Positions 33,374 through 45,419 of a stretch of 64,000 nt of DNA are shown one piece after another. The notes below the pieces were generated by a model. That model saw only the letters and a program-made list of their open reading frames with translations, was not told the DNA's origin and ran no database searches. The position numbers were made by a program, and so were the translations under genes. The DNA comes from Massospora cicadina (taxonomy: Eukaryota; Entomophthoromycota; Entomophthoromycetes; Entomophthorales; Entomophthoraceae): NCBI GenBank assembly GCA_022478985.1, contig JAKSZP010009283.1, positions 150,726-214,725 on the forward strand. Reading direction: 5' to 3'. Position 1 is the first letter of the stretch. Every line of letters starts with the position of its first letter.

Positions 33374-34275
33374 CTATCCCTTATTACACGGGAGGAGCTT
33401 TGGGAGACAATTTGCGGTGCACCACGTAGGAAATGCTTAGGGCCTGATGGGATACCCTACGAATTTTACAAAAAATATTTTCAACAAATTGCCTCCCTCC
33501 TATTGGTGTCTATGAACCAGAGCTTATTAGAAACATGCCTATTACCAGGAGTTCATGAATCCCATGTTATAACCTTGTATAAAAAGGGTGACAAGTTGGA
33601 CCTGGCCAACTGGCGCCCAATTGCACTCTCCAATACCGGAACAAAAATTCTTACTATAAATTTTAGCAGCTAGATTAGGCGCAATTGCATCTGACGTCCT
33701 ATGACCCAACCAGTTTGGGTTTATACCAGGGCGTTCAATCTGGAACAACATTCACCCTGTTGCAAATATTTGCCAATCTAAAGCAACTGGTGCCCTAGTC
33801 TTCTTGGATCAGGAAAAGGAGTATGGCCGTGTTAGCTGGCCATACCTAAAAGAATGTCTACATGCCTTCAAACTCCCACCAAGATTCATAAAATGGGTGA
33901 TGCTCCTAACAGAATCTGCAACCATGGCTGTATGTGGCCCTGGATTCATAAGGAATAAGATTAAACCACACAGAGGGCTCAAACAAGGGGATCCTCTCAG
34001 CCCACTGCTATATAATTTCAGCTTTGACCCACTCCTCCGAGTAACTGACTCACGTCTCATGGGGATAACTGCACAAGGACAACCAACAGTTAAGATACTG
34101 GTTTTTGCAGATGACTGCGTAGTAGGTATAGCAAACAATGAAGATGCCTGACAGCTGGAACACACTCTAGAGGAATACTCCAAGGTGAGCAATGCATCGC
34201 TCAACAAAAGGAAGACAGAAATCATCCTCTTAGGAAAATACAAAAACAATTGGGCCACAACATCAAAACCTAATA
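33374..34275 (+). pseudogene. LINE-C ORF2 reverse transcriptase
   Basis: After LINE-D the reading resumes with FTREELWE-type sequence, the CLGPDGIPYEFYKKYF motif, LYKKGDKLDLANWRPIALSN and, after a frameshift near 33655-33665 that LINE-E shares, QFGFIPGRSIWNNI. Motif A reads FLDQEKEYGRVSW (Asp kept, but the KAYD core changed to KEYG). LKQGDPLSPLLYN and VFADDCVVG follow (FADD codons 34105-34116). The 115-codon open piece 33804-34151 covers motifs A to C. A stop at 34149-34151 ends it. Confidence 0.88.
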
Positions 34276-35613
34276 CCAACTCATGAAGAAAAAACCCAAT
34301 CATTTTACCCTTTGCAACACTCCCACCAACACTTCTATACAACACCTTGGAATCTGGCTAGAATCAGGGGGATATGCTAATGAGACAATGGAAAGTAACC
34401 TGTTACAACGGGTATCCAAACGCGTCGCCTCCCTCAAAAGAACCCCAGGACTAACAGGACGAGTTACAGTTGCTAAATCGCTCATCCTCCCAATACTGTG
34501 ATACCAGGCCCACGCGATAGCCTTCTCACCTACCTTTATAACCTCAATCCGCGCGCTTATCCAGGGCTGGCTGTGGCCTGCCTCTCACCCTTTTAAATGG
34601 ATTGAAACACTATTTGGCCCACGTTCAAGCGGAGGCATGTGACTAATAGATTTTGAGAGCCACGCCAATCACATCCTAGGTACCTGGATAAAGGAAATCC
34701 TTGCTACAGACCTCCTGCAACAACATTGGTCCAGAGCAGCAAGGACTAACTTTGCACAGGCGCTCAAATTAACCAGCTCACATAGTCCACCCAGACTACT
34801 TTCATACCTTGCTAAGCACCCTACTGCAATGGGTCTGCATGGAACCTCCCCTCATTTCAAACATATTCTCTGAACTATCCGCCATATGGGATGGACCATA
34901 GAGAACATGGGTACTATACAGGGAAGGGGACGACTCAGCCACAATTCAAACTAAGAAACCCAGAAAACCACCCCCAGAGGGATATGCTCGCAACAACCCC
35001 AAACATTGCTAGGATAGAATAACTAGATATGTTGGACATTCTCTATGATCTAAACACACAGAAAGCAATGTGTAAATGACACACCACCCACTCCTACAGC
35101 CAAGGATAAGAGCAAACGCCTGGCGCTGTCTGAGAAGGACCTATAGGATGGCGGACTGCTCCAACTCCCTCCACAAAACATGTGCAGTATGAGGAGGAGA
35201 GGGATCTTTACACCACCGCCTAAAAACATGCCCCCTAATCAAAACTATACTGCAGGAAGTTGCACGCCTGCTCAAAGATCAAAACGAACAGGAACTCTCA
35301 ATATCAAAGAGCATCTTCGCGCTCCAGATTGAGTCACCAATCACATCTACCCTCCGCTCCCTAATAATACCCATTGCAATATGGACTATACACACAAATT
35401 AGATTAGATGCGTTCAAGGGCACGGTCCCAACCATTCATGGGGTTATTAACAGATTCCATGTCCACTTACTAGAGCACTTCCAAGCCTGGCTCTATGGAT
35501 ATATGAGACCAAGACAAAAAGCGCTCATAGAATCATGGTTCCCACTCTGGTTCCTCCACACAGACCCTTTCCTTCACACCTGCTCCATAGCAGGGGAAAC
35601 TCCCTCAGAGTAG
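34276..35613 (+). pseudogene. LINE-C ORF2 C-terminal region
   Basis: The piece 34283-34501 reads GIWLESGGYANETMESNLLQ and SLKRTPGLTGRVTVAKSLIL, and stops at TGA 34499-34501 in place of Trp. A second TGA (34640-34642) replaces Gly. A one-base insertion near 35389-35405 shifts the frame. The final 79-codon piece (35374-35613) is identical at the amino-acid level to LINE-E 46635-46396. The CCHC motif is partly visible near 35180 (TCAV then a stop). All these lesions except the last are shared with LINE-E. Confidence 0.85.
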
Positions 35614-35802
35614 TGCACCAACTCCCCATACCTGGCAGTCCCGTTGGCAACAGGGGTAACTTGAGTACCCTGGGGTGCCCAATTTTATATTTGTCAGTTA
35701 TTTCTTTAGTTTTACGTTTATTTGGTAATGTCCATCCCCTGGTCGTCTTACCTCGGTTAAATAAAAAGTTGTGGTATGACGCCCTGCACCAATTGTAACA
35801 AT

Positions 35803-35819
35803 TGGTGCTCATTACAGGG
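35803..35819 (+). promoter_or_regulatory. Gypsy-type primer-binding site next to LINE-C
   Basis: TGGTGCTCATTACAGGG differs by one base from the PBS of G1a and G1c and follows an LTR-like end (TTGTAACA, ending 35800) after two bases. It marks the start of another gypsy element on the plus strand, whose LTR was interrupted by LINE-C. Confidence 0.6.
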
Positions 35820-36600
35820 GGCAGCACAACTGTTACCCTGTGTCAATCAAATTAGTTCACACTTAGTTACTAAAAATGTCTTGGGGTCAAATAGTTTAAA
35901 TTTGACTAATACTTCTTAGGCTTACTCTTGGCGGAATAGGTTAGATCAATATAGTATTTCTACTCCTAGGCCTCAAATGAATAGTCTGAATTTAGTTAAT
36001 ATTGTTATTGCAACCCACCCTGGCAGAATAGGCTAACTGATGAGGAAGATCACCCCCACACTACCTCAAATTTAGTGCTACATTTTAAGGGAACACTTCA
36101 CTTTTTTATAAACCTGAAGGGGGTTCCAATGGGTGAAGGAAGTTACCCACCAATCAAAAGTAGAACATCCTGTGATTGGCTGAGGTAAAATACTTCCAAG
36201 ACAGATGATTGGATAAATTATATTATATTATTACCACATGGATATGTCTTAGATGCTGCTGATCAATACCCAATATTAAGCCATATCATGGTGAAAAGGT
36301 TTTTGCAAGTTCTGATAGCTGGTCTGTCCTTTCATCAAGAGCTCAACACCTCATGCCTATACTGGATCTAATCTTGCATCCCACCATTAGCCTTCAAGTC
36401 TCACAAAGTTGGGAGGGATTAAAATATCAATGTATCGTTTTTTACCCAACTAACTTAATGGGAAAAAATTATTGTAATTTATTTTATAATCTTAAATTTT
36501 ATAAGTAGTTGCTGAGTATTTTGGCATCCCCACGTCTGTTACATATGTTGAAATACTGTAGATAAGCACCTGCAAGCAAAACCTTACCAGGATTCCAAGA
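35820..36600 (+). other. Leader or 5' gag region of a decayed gypsy element
   Basis: This follows the PBS at 35803. Short frames such as WRNRLDQYSISTPRPQMNSL at about 35930-35990 might be gag, but no family motif is clear. No RNA gene or other repeat is seen. The end of the region (36601-36612, AAGTGGTGCTCA) serves as the left flank of the ORF1-only LINE derivative. Confidence 0.35.
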
Positions 36601-36612
36601 AAGTGGTGCTCA

Positions 36613-38553
36613 AAGATTTTTTTTTCCACTCAATATCGCTTTTGAGCGAATTTAAAAATTACAGCGGAACTAAACAAATTTGAATAAAACAAACACCAAA
36701 ACCCAATGTACTCAGCCCTACTTCCCACTGCTCCAAAATGGGCAGCGGTAAAACCCCCTAGTATCTTCTACCCAAAGGGAAAACGCTTTCAAACTAGGTC
36801 AACCAGCCTCCAATGCAATGGTAAATATGTTTACCCCAAGGATCTTGACCTCAACCTTGCACGCTCCTAAATGGTTCCTCATAACCCCATTTTGCTCCCC
36901 CTGAAGCAAGATGCAATTCAGCCTCTGAGTGAATAAGGAAACTTGTTTCCCTACAACGACAAACAATTTATATAATTAACTCAGGTGATTATGCAGCCTG
37001 CAGGATTTATTCACTTCCGCCCCTACAATGGGTACTTTGACCTCAGCTTCACCTGTTAAGCTGATGCTTTAATTTTCAGCCAATATTCCTCTGGTGTTCC
37101 AAGGAACCCCCATCCCAACAACTAGCACCTAGTCTCCTGATTACACCACTCTTGTGGTTAAATTTTTAGGCCTCTCCACCCATCTTCCCCTGATACTTTA
37201 TATAATGAACTAGTAGCTAGGTTTTCAGTATATGGCGCTGACCCCATTCTCCAATTTGTGATTCTCAATGGAGCCAAACAACTTGTGAGTCCATATGCCT
37301 TTGCAAATATATGCCAATATCAATCCAAAATCGCCATTTCAATTCCCCTTACATTGTGTCTCCTATGCCACCGGCCACCCTTTCTGGGCCAGAGTAGACA
37401 AAGGGAGCATGATCTTTCCTCATTTGTTTCAATCTGGACCCCTCAAAGCGGCACTGCCCCACCATAGCCTGAGCTGGAGCCCACATGCTCAACTCCCCCC
37501 ATTATGCACCCATTTCCAACATAAAAACTTTTTTTCAAATGGGGAACAATCCTCCCTCCCCCTCCACCCAAAATGGTAGATGCAACTACCACTGATTCAG
37601 CCAATAAGGAACCTAAATGTCAAACCTCCACTCCCACTCCAACGAATTAGAAGCTAGCATGGACCCCAGTAAATTCAAAAAAACCCACCCAGCCCACCTA
37701 ACCCAGCCCACCCATATGCCAATTAACCTATCATTTTCAACCAAAATCCCTGGGATTATTTTGAGGAAGTTGATGATTTTGGATATCTCATCCCTGACTC
37801 AGTTGATGTCCCATGCCTTGAAATGTACCTAAAAGCAGAATATGCAGCTCATTTTCCAACTTGCCACTATGCTCTATGCTCTGATCCAAATGAATTCCAA
37901 AGTGACCACCAACTCACCAATGATGATGTTGCCTCCCCTGATTGTCACCCCCTCTGAAAGGCCATTAAAAATCAGTTGCAGTCTTGACCAAGAGGATACC
38001 CGCCCCTGTCCTTCCCTCCATGTAACAAGTTCAAAAAAATAATTTCTCTAATTCCACAAAGTTGCCAACAAAGCAATACAAAAAGTTGTGATGGTTGCAA
38101 AACTTGACCTCAAGACCCACATTATCAACAATAACATCGCCACCTTCATTATCCATTCTAAAGTTCGCCTTAAGGCTGAGAAAGCTCTATTTAAGTATAC
38201 TACTACCCTCCTCATACCAAAATTTAAGCTGCAAGCCCCACTCTGCTACCTCAACCTCCTTTTTAAAGATGCACCCACGCCCATGATCTCCGCGCTTTGC
38301 TGTACACTGTCCAACACAGAGGAGTAAGATGAGTCTCCCAATCCCCATTCACCCATCATCATGGATGCATAGCAGTTTACTACCTCTGAAATGGTTGGAT
38401 TATATTAGTTTTTTTATTTTGGTTCAGTTTTAGTAATACATTCGTCTCTTTCTGTTTGTTCAATTTTAGTTTAGTATAAGTCTTGCTACTCTGAGCTCAG
38501 TATTGTCCATCCACTGGCAGCTTGCCTCAGTTAAATAAAAATAAAACTCAAAT
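36613..38553 (+). mobile_element. ORF1-only LINE derivative (HAL1-like)
   Basis: The last 50 bp (38500-38545: gtccatccactggcagcttg...cagttaaataaaa) match the 3' ends of LINE-C, -D and -E, but no endonuclease or RT is present upstream. Around 37150-37310 the plus strand reads TTLVVKFLGLSTHLP and, one frame over, LYNELVARFSVYGADPILQF. This matches the RRM-like part of LINE ORF1 (LFISFDSLPTNLP, ELRKGLVAYGEIQ). A Cys-containing string (CLLCHRPPF) follows where the knuckle should be. AAGTGGTGCTCA at 36601-36612 and AAGTGCTTAC at 38554-38563 may be a decayed target duplication. Length about 1.94 kb. Alternative: a LINE copy with an internal deletion. Confidence 0.5.
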
Positions 38554-39715
38554 AAGTGCTTACTACAAGGTCAACTTGTAGACCACAAGCTTTGTTATAG
38601 TCAAAATGGAAGATGCTCTTGTCATTACCATTATTGGATGGATAAAAATGGGGATGGAGCAATGGACAATTTGATTGATAGCCCCTACCATCACCTTTAG
38701 GGATAACACTTTTCCCACGTGATTATACCAAGGACTTGACATATTACCTGGCTGGCCACTGAAGTGGTCAGAGACCTGACTCATGGCATACTGAACCCTG
38801 GTGACATTGGTTCCCCAAAAGGGGTTCCTTGATGGAAGATCGCCTGACGTTCCTCTACAAAACCTGAACTGTCCCAGACAATTATAGTCAGCTCACAAAC
38901 TTAACTATGTACTTCCGCAAGTTTGCTCACCCAGCTATGTTCCACATGATCTAACTGTTTGGTGTACACCATGAGGAATGCAACGCCATCTGGTGAATAT
39001 TGATGAATTAAGACTAGCCTATGACAATCTTTATAACTTGGCCTCTAGTTACATAGGCAAGGTGAAATTGGGCTTTGAAGCTAACCGCTGAACTTTTATT
39101 CAGTTACATGAGCGAATTAATATAACCAATGCTGGAATAGTAAAGTATATAGAAGAGGCCATGGAGATCTTCTGTAGAAAGTTGTATAAATCTGCTAAGA
39201 CTTTCTCTCTACTTGAAATGCTTGTAAAAAACTTATGAAGCACAAGGAGTAAACTCACCGTGAGCTATTGTCTCAAGCAGCTACTTCTCATCAGGGTGAT
39301 GGACAGCGAATAACCTTTTTAGAGGAACAACAGGCTAAAGCCTTGTCAAGTCTCAAGGGGCTCACGTGGTGACCTCTGCAAGAAGCCATGGGTCCACTCC
39401 CACTTTAGAATCCATAACTGTTCAGATAAATAAAGAGTTGAAGCTGAAGGCCTCTCTTGAGAATTCCAAGTAATTAATTTTTAAGTTAGTGAATGAGAAA
39501 AGTAATTTCAGGGTGTCAAGACCATCCTGAAAGGGGCTGAATTTTTAAAAAATTTATACCCTTAGTTGTCTCAAGTAGAGCGTTACTATAAATAGCTTAA
39601 GTGTGACCCTTCAAAAGGTTTCCACTATCATGGCGATGAGGGGTGTAAGCAAATTAAAAGGAGCTTTAAAATCTTGTTGGGGTAGAGGAAGTTGACCACC
39701 CAAACCTAAGTTCTC
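38554..39715 (+). pseudogene. Gag-like remnant with a zinc-knuckle trace
   Basis: Several short frames look like a retrotransposon gag. HRELLSQAATSHQGDGQR lies at about 39250-39300. Near 39605-39650 the frame reads CDPSKGFHYHGDEGC, a spacing close to variant gag knuckles. No protease follows. The next segment (39716-40843) is a second gag, so this belongs to a different element or to a rearranged copy. It may be the internal part of the element whose PBS is at 35803. Confidence 0.4.
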
Positions 39716-40843
39716 TTTTAAATAACCTTTATCTAAGGGTAGGGAGCTCATGATCTGGGTTGATGAACTTGAGACACACAAGCTGGCAATACAGGATAAA
39801 AAAATTTGTGTGAATACGCTTCTTTAAACCCCCTGAAGGCATGACCACCAGGATCGATGCTTTTAAGAGAAAATTGATTGGCTTTGTCATTCTCTTGACC
39901 AGATGGAAATTTGCTTGACGACTATGAGACACAGTGCTCATGCTGTCAATGACCTCACTGGGAGTGACCTCGCTTCTTTAAACCCACAATCAAGGACAAG
40001 TTTGTCCTGGGTGAGGGTAGCATTGCCTCATTTCTACAAATGTATGAATAGACATGGAATGGGCGACCAATCACCAGAAGGTCAAGTACATCCTCTCCTG
40101 CCTAAGCGTATGGTCCAAGAAGTAATGATTCCTCATATGGATACTCTGAGCACTTGAGCAGAGGTCAAGGAGGCACTTATTGACGAGTTTGGCTTCAAAC
40201 AGAATTTAAGCATGAAAAAGCAGGACTTTATGCACATCATCAAGAAAAATGGAGAATCAATTGCCGCCTTCACTGAATGGTCTACATTGAAGCCCAAATG
40301 TTGGTAAGCTCTAAGACGTTAACTTTGGATGACGCAGTTGCTGCCATCATAATGGGTTGGCTTCTCACCCTCCCTTGGGATGCACATTACCTTAGTGAAA
40401 CATTAATTCCCAGTATGTTCATGATATCAAAGAGGCTTTGCTTTATGTCGCTAATTTCATAAACTTGAGACTACTCAAGGAGTTGTTATGAAACTTCAAG
40501 TCCTGGCCATTTAGAATCAAAAGCCAAAGACATGAGCTTTAGACATTGAAAATCAACAGTCAAAAACCTTGATTCCTGGCCAATAAAGAAAAAACCCAAA
40601 AACTAAGCTAAATGAGCGTCCTGATTGCGTCTACTATAACAAGTTTGGGTAATTTGACACTGTGTAATGTAATAATATAGCTGATATTGAGGATCAGGAA
40701 AAAGAGATTTTGGCGTAGGGAAAGGCACCCCTATCGCTTATAAATCTAACGTTCTTGATCCGCCCCCACTCCTATTGCTAAATTGACTTATATTGATAAC
40801 CAAACCGGTGAAAAATCTGAAGGGGGTTGTGAAGATGTGGTTA
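39716..40843 (+). pseudogene. G2b gag remnant, interrupted by G1b
   Basis: Around 39990-40050 the plus strand reads KFVLGEGSIASFLQMYE, the counterpart of KFVLDEGSILSFLFCYE in G2a gag (about 45850-45900). A decayed knuckle (DCVYYNKFG) is at 40625-40655. The sequence stops at 40844-40848 (CTATG), the target duplication of G1b, and continues at 58884 with a protease of the same family. Many stops are present. Confidence 0.65.
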
Positions 40844-40848
40844 CTATG

Positions 40849-41342
40849 TGGTAGCTTTTGGTGATGATGGCACATTCCGCCGAGCTGGTTGCAGAGGTGA
40901 AAACCCACTGAGCAATAAATGAGCGATATGATGATTGCTTATCCTTGATAAATAATAATAATAAAGTTTTTAATAAGGAGCTAATGCCCCAACAATACCA
41001 ATTTTAATATATAAGCTAACAGCTACTTATGTTAACTCTTCCCTACTCTCTTACTACTTAAAAGTCCTCCTCTTTTCATTCCCACGCTCAACTCTTAATC
41101 CTCAGTATTCTTAGATATTTTTAACCCTTCTGCTTAGTAATTCTCTATTTGCTACATTTTTAGGGGTTTCATTCTATCATTGATTCTTTAACAGAATTCC
41201 CTCAATTCGCAGAACTATTACTTTGATCGGTTCACTTCACATTGACTTAATCTACTACTCAAATCTTGAGGCTCACCTCAACTCCTGGAACATGATCAGC
41301 CAGATATGTGACTTATCTTCTAGTCATACCAATTTCTTGACA
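40849..41342 (-). repeat. G1b 3' LTR
   Basis: A 494-bp copy starting TGTGGTAGC and ending TTTCTTGACA on the plus strand. It matches 58389-58883 throughout, for example at tccgccgagctggttgca and ttcattcccacgctcaact. A purine tract complement (aaacccctttac) follows on the inside at 41345. Confidence 0.92.
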
Positions 41343-41559
41343 TTAAACCCCTTTACTAACAATAAGCTCATATTGCTTGTATGCCCAAAGGAACTTCACA
41401 TGTACTTGGTTGATAATCTGACCACCCGCAGGTTCCTTAATAGTATTTTTGTAATGACACTAGTCTTCTCAATTATCTCAAATGGTCTGATCCATATGCT
41501 GGCGAGCTTATTCCTTATTCCAAACCCATGTTGTTTATGAAACAGGACATGATTTCTCA

Positions 41560-42480
41560 GCACAAATTTGTGGGAGGCTGCTGCATCTACATAGGTTGGC
41601 TACCTGATCTAAATCTCCTTAGCTAAAAATAGTGGAATATGCTTCAGTTTGGAATTTAATCATCATTTCCGTTAAGTTAGTTAAATAATGCTATGGATCT
41701 AAACCTCCATTATCCTCTACACAGGTATAAGCAATATTGGAAAAGCTGGACGTTTTCCATAAAGTATTTGTAAGGTGCCTTTCCCTGTCAATGAAGGATA
41801 GATAATAATGTACAAAAAAAATGTGGTGGATGTAAGGCAATCCAATCAGCGATCTGATCATTTACAAGCTTAGGGAGAATGTTCACCAAGGTGCCGTTGA
41901 CCCATTTGACCATTCCATTGAATTTAGGGTGATATGGGTTAGTTGAGACCCTTGGATGGAAATAACGCGTTCAACTTAGGAAGGACATGCAACGTTAATA
42001 TTTGTTCCGTTGTTTATGAAAATAAACTTTGGACAGCCATGTCACTGTATGACACACTCCATAATGAACTTAGAAACAGTTATAGCTCCTAAGTCCCTGA
42101 TCGCTCTTGATTCCACCCACCTGGTCAAGTGATCTATGGCTACAAGTATATACTTTGAGCGATTCACACCCATAATCAGAGGGCCCACCGCATCAAGGGA
42201 GACAGTGTGTCATGCAAACTGGGACTTGGCGAGCTGATATGTAGTATTCTTGTGGAAAATTTCTCCAATTGACACTGGTGGCAACAAGCAACCGTCTCAA
42301 GCACATCGTAGTGCATGCTCTCCAACAAGTACTGTGGTTGCAAAACTCTTATGTTTTCCGCACCCCTCCATGACCTACTGACCTATGTGCATCCAAGATA
42401 ATTGCTGGCCTGGCGGAGGGTTTTGGGGAACTCGGCATCAATGCTCTAAATTATCTTATAGAACTTCCCATTGCAAAAGA
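41560..42480 (-). pseudogene. G1b integrase remnant
   Basis: The minus strand reads NRSKYILVAIDHLTRWVES (first catalytic Asp) at about 42160-42105. RDLGAITVSKFIMECVIQ follows, then HGCPKFIFINNGT, where the second Asp (usually TDNGT) has become Asn. The final Glu region near 41900 is shifted (MEWSNGST in place of NGMVERVN). The zinc-binding part lies upstream near 42290-42420. Compared with G1a this copy keeps the Arg before SKY but lost the second Asp. Confidence 0.8.
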
Positions 42481-42579
42481 TGGTGTCATGGCAAAGCCCA
42501 TCTAGCACTATGATAACCTGTGGCAGCTCACTGTTGTATTGGCCCATAATCTTTTTTATACATTATATCATCCAAATCC

Positions 42580-43080
42580 GGTGTAATGGCAACCACTGGT
42601 AATCAGGAGAAACAGTATAAATTTTGGTGTTTTGCCCCAGGCTAGTCTACAATCTCGAAGTCATATGGTAGGAGCTTCACAGAACATCACATGAGCTACC
42701 CTTCAGGTTCCTGCAGATTATGAAGCCACTGCAAGAATGCATGATCCGTGACCACTTCAATTTAACCACATGAAGGTAGACCAAGAACTAATTATAGGCT
42801 ATATTACCACTAAGCACTCCTAATAGGTCATGGTGCAGTTCCATTCATGGGATGTTAAACTTTGGCTACAATAAGTGACAGAATGCTCCACATCATCATC
42901 TTTTTGGGATAGTCTGGCCCCTATGGCGTAAAGAGAAGCATCCATTTGTACAATAAATTCCTTCTAAAAATCAGGGTATTGCAAAAAGGACGTACTAGCC
43001 AATGCAGCTTATAAGACATCAAAAGCGTTTTGAAAACAGTCAGTCCAGGCAAAGGAAGCATTTTTCTATAATAACTCGAA
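42580..43080 (-). pseudogene. G1b RNase H remnant
   Basis: Collinear with the RNase H of G1a and G1c: MDASLYAIGA-type sequence near 42940, then the CHEWNCT-type block near 42845 and the TDHAFLQWLHNL string near 42750. Several stops occur. It lies between RT and integrase as in its relatives. Confidence 0.72.
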
Positions 43081-43089
43081 GATTGGAGC

Positions 43090-43900
43090 CCCAATACATC
43101 TGAAGTTGGGAATGGACTGCTGGTAATACCTGCTCATCCCAAAAACACCTGTACATCCCACTTATTACCTGGTTGAGTCATGTTATTTATAGCTTCCACC
43201 TTCTCTGGCAGATGACTAAACCCTTTTAAGTCCACCACAAAACCAGATTTTTAGTTGCTCCATAAAAAGTGGCACTTTCGAAGTTTAATTTTTATGCTGG
43301 CTTCAGTGAGTCAGCGGAACACTTGTTCCAGGAGATTGAGATGTTCTGTGAACATCTGTAAGAACACATTGATATCATCAAGGTATACTAGAACGCAAGA
43401 TAGGTTCGGGTCACCTTATATAGTGTCCATAGCCTGCTGGAATGTAGCTGGGGCGTTGCAAAAACCCTGGAGCATACGTGTAGGCTGGAACAACCCCTTT
43501 GAAATCATTATGGCACACTTCTCTTGTTCTGCTGCTGGCAACTTGTTTTTCCAGTACCCCAATATCAAGTATAGAGTGGAGAACTAGTTGGCACTGCCCA
43601 GCTAATCCAAATCATCATCAATCTGCAGAAGCGTGTATGAATCTTTTTTGTAATATTGTTAAGCTTCCAGTAGTCAATATTAATCAGTTGGTGCCTTCAT
43701 TTTTCTTGATGATTAGCACAGGTGACTCCCAGGGATAATTTGATAGTTCTAGCATTTCTAGTTCAACCAAATTATCTATCTCCTTGTATACAACTTCTTC
43801 CACCGCCTTTGAGAAATGAATAGGCTGGGACCGAATGGGAGGTGATCTCCTGTGTCCAACTGATGCACAATTCCGTGTGCACATCCCAAATTGTAATCGT
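43090..43900 (-). pseudogene. G1b reverse transcriptase remnant
   Basis: The N-terminal linker is open at 43884-43684 (RSQPIHFSKAVEEVVYKEID, LSNYPWESPVLIIKKNEGTN), standard for gypsy RT. Motif A reads FSTLYLILGYW, with Tyr (codon 43569-43571) in place of the catalytic Asp and a stop three residues before. MLQGFCNAPATFQQAMDTI and VYLDDINVF (YLDD codons about 43371-43382) are readable. The enzyme is dead. Confidence 0.85.
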
Positions 43901-44599
43901 CAGATGCAAAAATCCTCAGTATTTTCAAACAGACTTATCACCTGTCCTTCTGGTCCTCTGATAGCCCAGTTAGAACTTCACGAGGAACCACAGTCACTAT
44001 GCTGAATGAGGGTTTCACAGGTAGCCCAAGGTCCTCCTAAGAACTAAAGTCATGTATATGGTGGACCTCATCAATAGGAATCAGATGCAGATAAGTCAAC
44101 ACTCGGTGTCTCTGAACATTCATAGACCCCTTCTGCAGGTTTGCTATCAACACCTTCACTTCCCCTTGACCTGGTAACAGAAGCCCAGGAGACACATTGG
44201 GTTTGAGCCGCACTTGATATAGGGCCTCACTATTTCCCCGTATATTCCTTTTGGGGACATGTTTTTGAGCTCTGTCCCTATTATGACATGATGCTTAAAG
44301 GTATTCTTAAAGCACTCACTGCCCGTAGTGGAATACCATTGTATTTGTAAACATGATTAGGAAAAGCTCAGGTTCTCTTCTTCTTCCGCTGATATTGAAC
44401 AGGAAGCACACAGTTGCTATATGCAAGATTAATTTACAGGAGCGGATTGAGTCTTTGGGACTCCTTTGGAGTTACAATATATGGGAATCCATTGTCCCAG
44501 AATATTAAATGTCCATTAGCCAAATCAATCACACCCCCAAATCAAATGAATGTGGACCCAATCAACATATAATAAATATTATTTAGCAGAACCACCACC

Positions 44600-44876
44600 G
44601 GAGCAAATGCAATGACCAAACCAAACCTCAGAGGCAACTCTGTAAGCGCCCTCTGACACAGTGCTCTGTTCCCCTGAAGTCCCATGCACTAGTTTCTGGT
44701 CCACATCAGGCTTCAGCGAAAGCTTACCACTAGCTTAGTAGATATAATTTTGATAAGAGTGCCAGTATTTATAATAGCTTAGATTTTGGTAAGTTGTACA
44801 AATAAATCACAGTATGTACATTCTGAATAAGAGGAATCGTTGTTGTTTATTGCATGAACATTCTAGGGCTTTTGGT
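44600..44876 (-). pseudogene. G1b protease remnant
   Basis: The active site is legible as AIINTGTLIKIIS near 44765-44730. Asp is replaced by Asn in the D-T-G motif. The sequence is cut at 44876 by the left LTR of G2a. The N-terminal part continues at 56877-57060. Confidence 0.7.
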
Positions 44877-45348
44877 TGCCCATTCAGGATTCCAGCCCAA
44901 ATGGGAATTTAAATGAGGTCAATGACAGGAATAGAACCCAAGTTGGCAAATAGCTAGGCCTCATTGGGGACAATCCCCAACGAAATTCCATGCCCTAGTA
45001 TCAGGTTTCAACCCAATCTATGGGGTGAGCGAATCCTATTGGAATGAAATGATGAACCTGCCACCAAATGCTCAAATTTTTATGAGCCTTTATCTTAGCT
45101 TGGAATTTACAAAACAAAACCAACTTATAACAACGCTTGGACAAAAATAAACTCTACGATTTTCTTTTTTTCAACTATTTTAAATTAAAATTAGGTATAC
45201 ATTTATTTGGACTTGCCTATCCAGACAAAGTATCTGAAAAAGACTTATCAATTAGGAGAAGAAAAAAGGTAACCCAGAACCCTAAAACTTCGGGTCTCCT
45301 GGCTAAGAATTTAAAGGGATATGTGACAACACCCCCACAATCCCAACA
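44877..45348 (+). repeat. G2a 5' LTR
   Basis: Matches 55549-56876 minus S1b. Shared blocks include cattggggacaatcccc, tttggacaaaaataaactcta, cagaaccctaaaacttc and gggatatgtgacaacac. The first bases are mutated (TGCCCATTCAGGATT against TGTTGTCAGGATT), so the left edge is uncertain by a few bases. Confidence 0.85.
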
Positions 45349-45419
45349 AAAATTGATGCTTCCTTCCAGGCTCACCCTGAGTTCATGGTGAAATATAAAA
45401 ATTAAAAAACCCAAATATG

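Larger units (their letters stand above)
28174..35764 (+). mobile_element. LINE-C: full-length L1-like LINE carrying two nested insertions
   Basis: The flanks carry a 17-bp target duplication, AAAGTTGTGATATGACG at 28157-28173 and AAAGTTGTGGTATGACG at 35765-35781 (one mismatch). Without the nested S2 solo LTR and LINE-D, with their duplications, the element is about 5.2 kb, like LINE-E. Order: 5' UTR, ORF1 from 28253, endonuclease from 29697, S2 at 30250-31085, ORF2 linker, LINE-D at 31851-33360, RT from 33374, C-terminal region to 35613, 3' UTR and tail TTAAATAA. It shares several ORF2-breaking lesions with LINE-E. Confidence 0.95.

Noticed and set aside
36613..38553. Possibility that this CT-rich segment is a host gene with introns
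   Set aside because: The LINE-type 3' end at 38500-38545 and the ORF1-like RRM segment fit a retroposon better. No convincing splice-site-joined frame was seen.
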